A stretch of 64,000 nt of DNA from Seiridium cupressi (Eukaryota > Ascomycota > Sordariomycetes > Amphisphaeriales > Sporocadaceae): assembly GCA_036674765.1 (NCBI GenBank), contig JARVKI010000068.1:185256-249255 (forward strand). Reading direction: 5' to 3'. The position numbers and the translations under genes are program-made. Below are positions 61,226-64,000 of this stretch, piece after piece. Each line of letters starts with the position of its first letter. Position 1 is the first letter of the stretch. The notes under the pieces were generated by a model. The model was given only the letters and a program-made list of their open reading frames with translations, ran no database searches and had not been told where the DNA came from.

Positions 61226-63597
61226 TCAACCATACAAATCCGGAGGGCCGGGGCTATAGACCTCTTCCTCTTCAACGTCATCGTCCTCATCGTCGTCGTC
61301 AAGCTCATCTTCATCCCTCAGGCGTCTCTGGTGCAGGAAGTTTTTAAACCCGCGACTCATCTTCGCGACAGCCCGCAGGTGCTTATCGGTCACCGTGACC
61401 TTCTCCAGCCCGTCGTCCAGCGCTTCAGTCTCGGCCAGGGCAACAGCTGTCTGCAGCGCGTTGCGGATCTCACGTCCATTCCAGCGCAGGCTTTGCACGT
61501 CATCGCTGTCATACGCGTACTCGCGCGTTGCGACCGAGATATGAACCTTGCCTCCCGAGTCACGCTCAAGTCGCTCAAAGCTGTTGAGCCAGACTTTCTC
61601 CCTATCTGCGTCCGTGAGCGGTTTGTAGTGGAGAGCAACATGAATCCGCGAGGTGAATGCTGCATCGAAAGTTTGCACTCGGTTCGTCGTCAGGAACAAC
61701 ACCCCGCGATAATACTCGAGGGCGCGCAAGAAGATTGAGACCAGACCGTTGCGCGCCATGTCCTTGGCACGGCGTGACTCGAGATACACGTCCGCCTCGT
61801 CTAACAGCACCATGGCACCGAAACGCTCGCCGAGCTGTAAGAAGTACTCCAGGTTTTTTTCCACCCATAGAGAGTTGGTACTCAGATCACCGCTTGTTAG
61901 CGCTAGCAGAGGGCGACGGGCCAGTTCTGCGATACTCTCGCAAGTGGCCGTCTTGCCAACGCCTGGACTGCCGTGCAACAAGAATATGCGCCCTTTCCCT
62001 TTGTTCTTGACGAAGTCGCTCGGCCATGGGGTGACCTGGCCGTTGGCGCTCGAAAACTTGCCGATGAGCGCCCTGACGGTAAGTTTGATCTCCTCGTCAA
62101 GGACAAGGTACTTGAAGGCTTCCTTGTCGTGTTTGACATCGCTCAGGTACTCCGTGTAGAAGTGAGCCCAGCGGCGTTCGCTGAGGATGAAGCCAGAAAC
62201 AGTTTTGGAGAGTACCATGTAGTAAAGATCATTCTCAGGAGCCGGATCTTCTGTGGGCTTGAGATCTTCAAACTTGGCGAATGGATGTACCTCGCCTTCA
62301 TCCTGGTCCTTTCCACAAGCGGTACAACCACAACGCTGTTTGAAGTACGGCAGCTGGTCCTTCGGGGGTGGAGTCTGGTTTCTGGGTGGGCGTCCCATGG
62401 CACGGCGATGACTACCACCGGGGCAGTCAGCAGAAAACCGATTGAAGCCCTCGCAATCGACGATGACTCGGTCATTCAACTGAAACTAAGTCAACCAAGA
62501 GTAAACCACAAGCCACCGCGGCTGTGAGTAGCCAGTTTGCGAGTGAAAGAACAGCTTACCTGGCCAGAGGCGCTGGGTTCGTAATTCCAGTCGTGATCAG
62601 CGCCCCTCTTGGCGAGACTTCCGTCGTAGGACATGTAAGTAGGCCCTTTTGCAAGCTCCCAAGCAAGTTTACCAAGTTCGACATTCTTACGGGCAGCTTC
62701 GGCCGAGTCCTTGAAGAATCGTGCTGGAATCACGGGCATGTTGTCGATGGCATCTTCTCCCATGAAAGGACGGATGGCAAACGTGTACATGACACGGCGG
62801 AGCTTCTTACCAGAGATGATGAGATTCCACGCATCAAGCTTGTACGAATAACGTCTGTCAAACTCAACCGTCTTGGCGGACTCATCGAAGCACCGACAAA
62901 CAACAAACGGATTCCACCTACCATCAAGCTTGGAATATACCACATCGCCCGGCTTGAATAGCATCCAGAGGTTCTTGAACACAGTTTTGGGGCCAGCCTT
63001 GTGAGAGTTTCGCTTCTGTTCTTCCTTCAGGTCCTCACCGAGGGTCCTATTCAAAAAGCTCAAGAGGACGTCGATGTGCCGGGCGGTCATGAAGGCATAT
63101 TCCTCGTCATGAGCCTCTGGCTGCCGAACCTTGAAGCTGGCGAGCGCATGACGATGGTGGACCAATATATGATAAGGAGCGTTAATCTTGACGTTGTCGC
63201 CAGTGAAGCTGACTATATGGAGTCAGGCTCGTGTTATTCTGATATATTCCGGGAATCAAGTGTCACTAACCTTCTGGATAATAGTCCACTACAGCCTTGA
63301 GTGCATTGATCAGATGGGGCGAGTTTATGACCATGACGGTTTCTTCTACGTTCGTTATCTTCATTCCGTCGTCTTGCTTTCCTCTGTATGGTCGATGGTT
63401 GGAGCCATAGTCGTAGTCGTAGTCGTCATCATAGACCGGAGGAGGAGGCGGTGGAGGCCCATTCTGCACCTTATTCACAATGGTTGTGGAGACCTTTGTC
63501 ACGATCTCGAGGATTGGCTTCTTCTTGCCAGCCGTTACGTTTTCAAGTGAGTCTTCATCAAGATTTTGGATATCAATGGGCTCAACGCTGCGGCAGA
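61226..63597 (-). CDS. AAA+ ATPase, second member of the DUF7025-type family; 5' end unresolved
   Basis: Three exons are supported (63271-63597, 62560-63212, 61226-62479), giving at least 740 aa. The frame is open to an acceptor CTCCTTAG at 63598, and no ATG opens it, so one or more short upstream exons must exist. The N-terminal part has ENVTAGKKKPILEIVTKV, a proline run and Tyr/Asp repeats (DDDYDYDYG). The middle domain with LWMLFKPGDVVYSKLDGRW corresponds to that of the AAA+ gene at 49234. A CGCTACG cysteine pair lies before the ATPase. The core has HGSPGVGKTATCESIAEL (Walker A), MVLLDEADVYLESRR (Walker B) and VLFLTTNRVQTF (sensor 1). The lid carries RWNGREIRNALQTAVALAE. The tail is extremely acidic (DEDELDDDDEDDDVEEEE). 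ATPase residues are intact; the substrate is unknown. Confidence 0.86.
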
Positions 63598-64000
63598 CTA
63601 AGGAGTTATCAGCCAAGTTGGACGACTGAGGGCATGCCGTGTGACGGGCGGCACAACAGTGCCAAGTATCGAAACCCGACCAGGGCAAACAACATCCGCA
63701 CTATTGCACCCCAGTACATCTTGAGCAGAGGCCTTTTTGGGTGTGCTTACGTTCTGTGGTCCTTCCGCTATATCGCTCTTTATACAGGACTACAATAAAT
63801 GGAGTTAGCAATTCCTTCTTTTAACGTATTAGGAAGTTTTTGTTTGAATGTACTGCTCATTCAGGGGGGGGGGGGGGGGGGGCACAAGCCCCAGAAAATC
63901 AAGGTTTTGCACTTAAAGTAGGTCATAAGAGGACATGAAGAGGGAAGCGGTCGGGCTCCATACGAGTATAAAGGACGTCAGGCCTGTCGCCGGCAACCAC
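63598..64000. other. Right-edge region with the unresolved start of the AAA+ gene
   Basis: Small upstream exons of the minus-strand AAA+ gene probably lie here (a GTAAGC donor is present near 63750), but I cannot join them in frame with confidence. A long G run sits at 63864-63882. Confidence 0.4.
63864..63882. repeat. G19 homopolymer
   Basis: Nineteen consecutive G on the plus strand, C19 on the coding strand of the neighbouring AAA+ gene, about 270 bp upstream of its first supported exon. It may form a G-quadruplex. Homopolymer length is prone to sequencing error. Confidence 0.85.

Noticed and set aside
61100..62527. Plus-strand frames of 212 and 184 aa opposite the AAA+ gene
   Set aside because: Antisense shadows of the ATPase core.

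Overview
The window is nuclear DNA from a filamentous ascomycete (Pezizomycotina, most likely Sordariomycetes). The evidence is short spliceosomal introns with GTAAGT/GTGAGT-type donors and CTAAC/CTGAC branch sites, long intergenic spaces, CT-rich leaders, a fungal Zn2Cys6 regulator, and fungal housekeeping genes with classic domain layouts. There is no operon structure, rRNA, tRNA or CRISPR. The species cannot be named from the sequence alone.

Layout. 1-9.6 kb holds housekeeping genes: 40S ribosomal protein uS5 (RPS2, running off the left edge), a mitochondrial-type mercaptopyruvate sulfurtransferase, APC11, a conserved-looking unknown protein and a G1 cyclin. 9.6-20.7 kb is an 11 kb stretch with no supportable gene. 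20.7-27.8 kb is a divergent pair of large unusual genes. One encodes a retropepsin-like protein (593 aa). The other encodes a 1513-aa protein whose C terminus looks like a papain/OTU-like cysteine peptidase. 28.0-32.4 kb holds a zinc-free MDR oxidoreductase and an MFS transporter; the transporter reads through only if its last intron is a nested twin intron (stwintron). 34.8-46.0 kb holds an M28 glutamate-carboxypeptidase-like membrane protein, IMP dehydrogenase and a 1666-aa IQGAP. 46.6-52.3 kb is a second divergent pair: a STAND/NACHT-like protein with a degenerate P-loop, and a large AAA+ ATPase. 53-64 kb holds an acetate transporter of the GPR1/FUN34/YaaH family, 4.4 kb of gene-poor DNA, a three-exon small secreted protein, a Zn2Cys6 transcription factor and a second AAA+ ATPase of the same family, whose 5' end is unresolved.

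Working together. Most neighbours are unrelated housekeeping genes. The two divergent pairs are the exceptions: each shares one short promoter region (about 0.6-0.7 kb), and neither has a function I can name. They are the best candidates here for an undescribed fungal system. All exon boundaries were read by eye from splice signals and reading-frame phase; none was checked against transcripts or databases.
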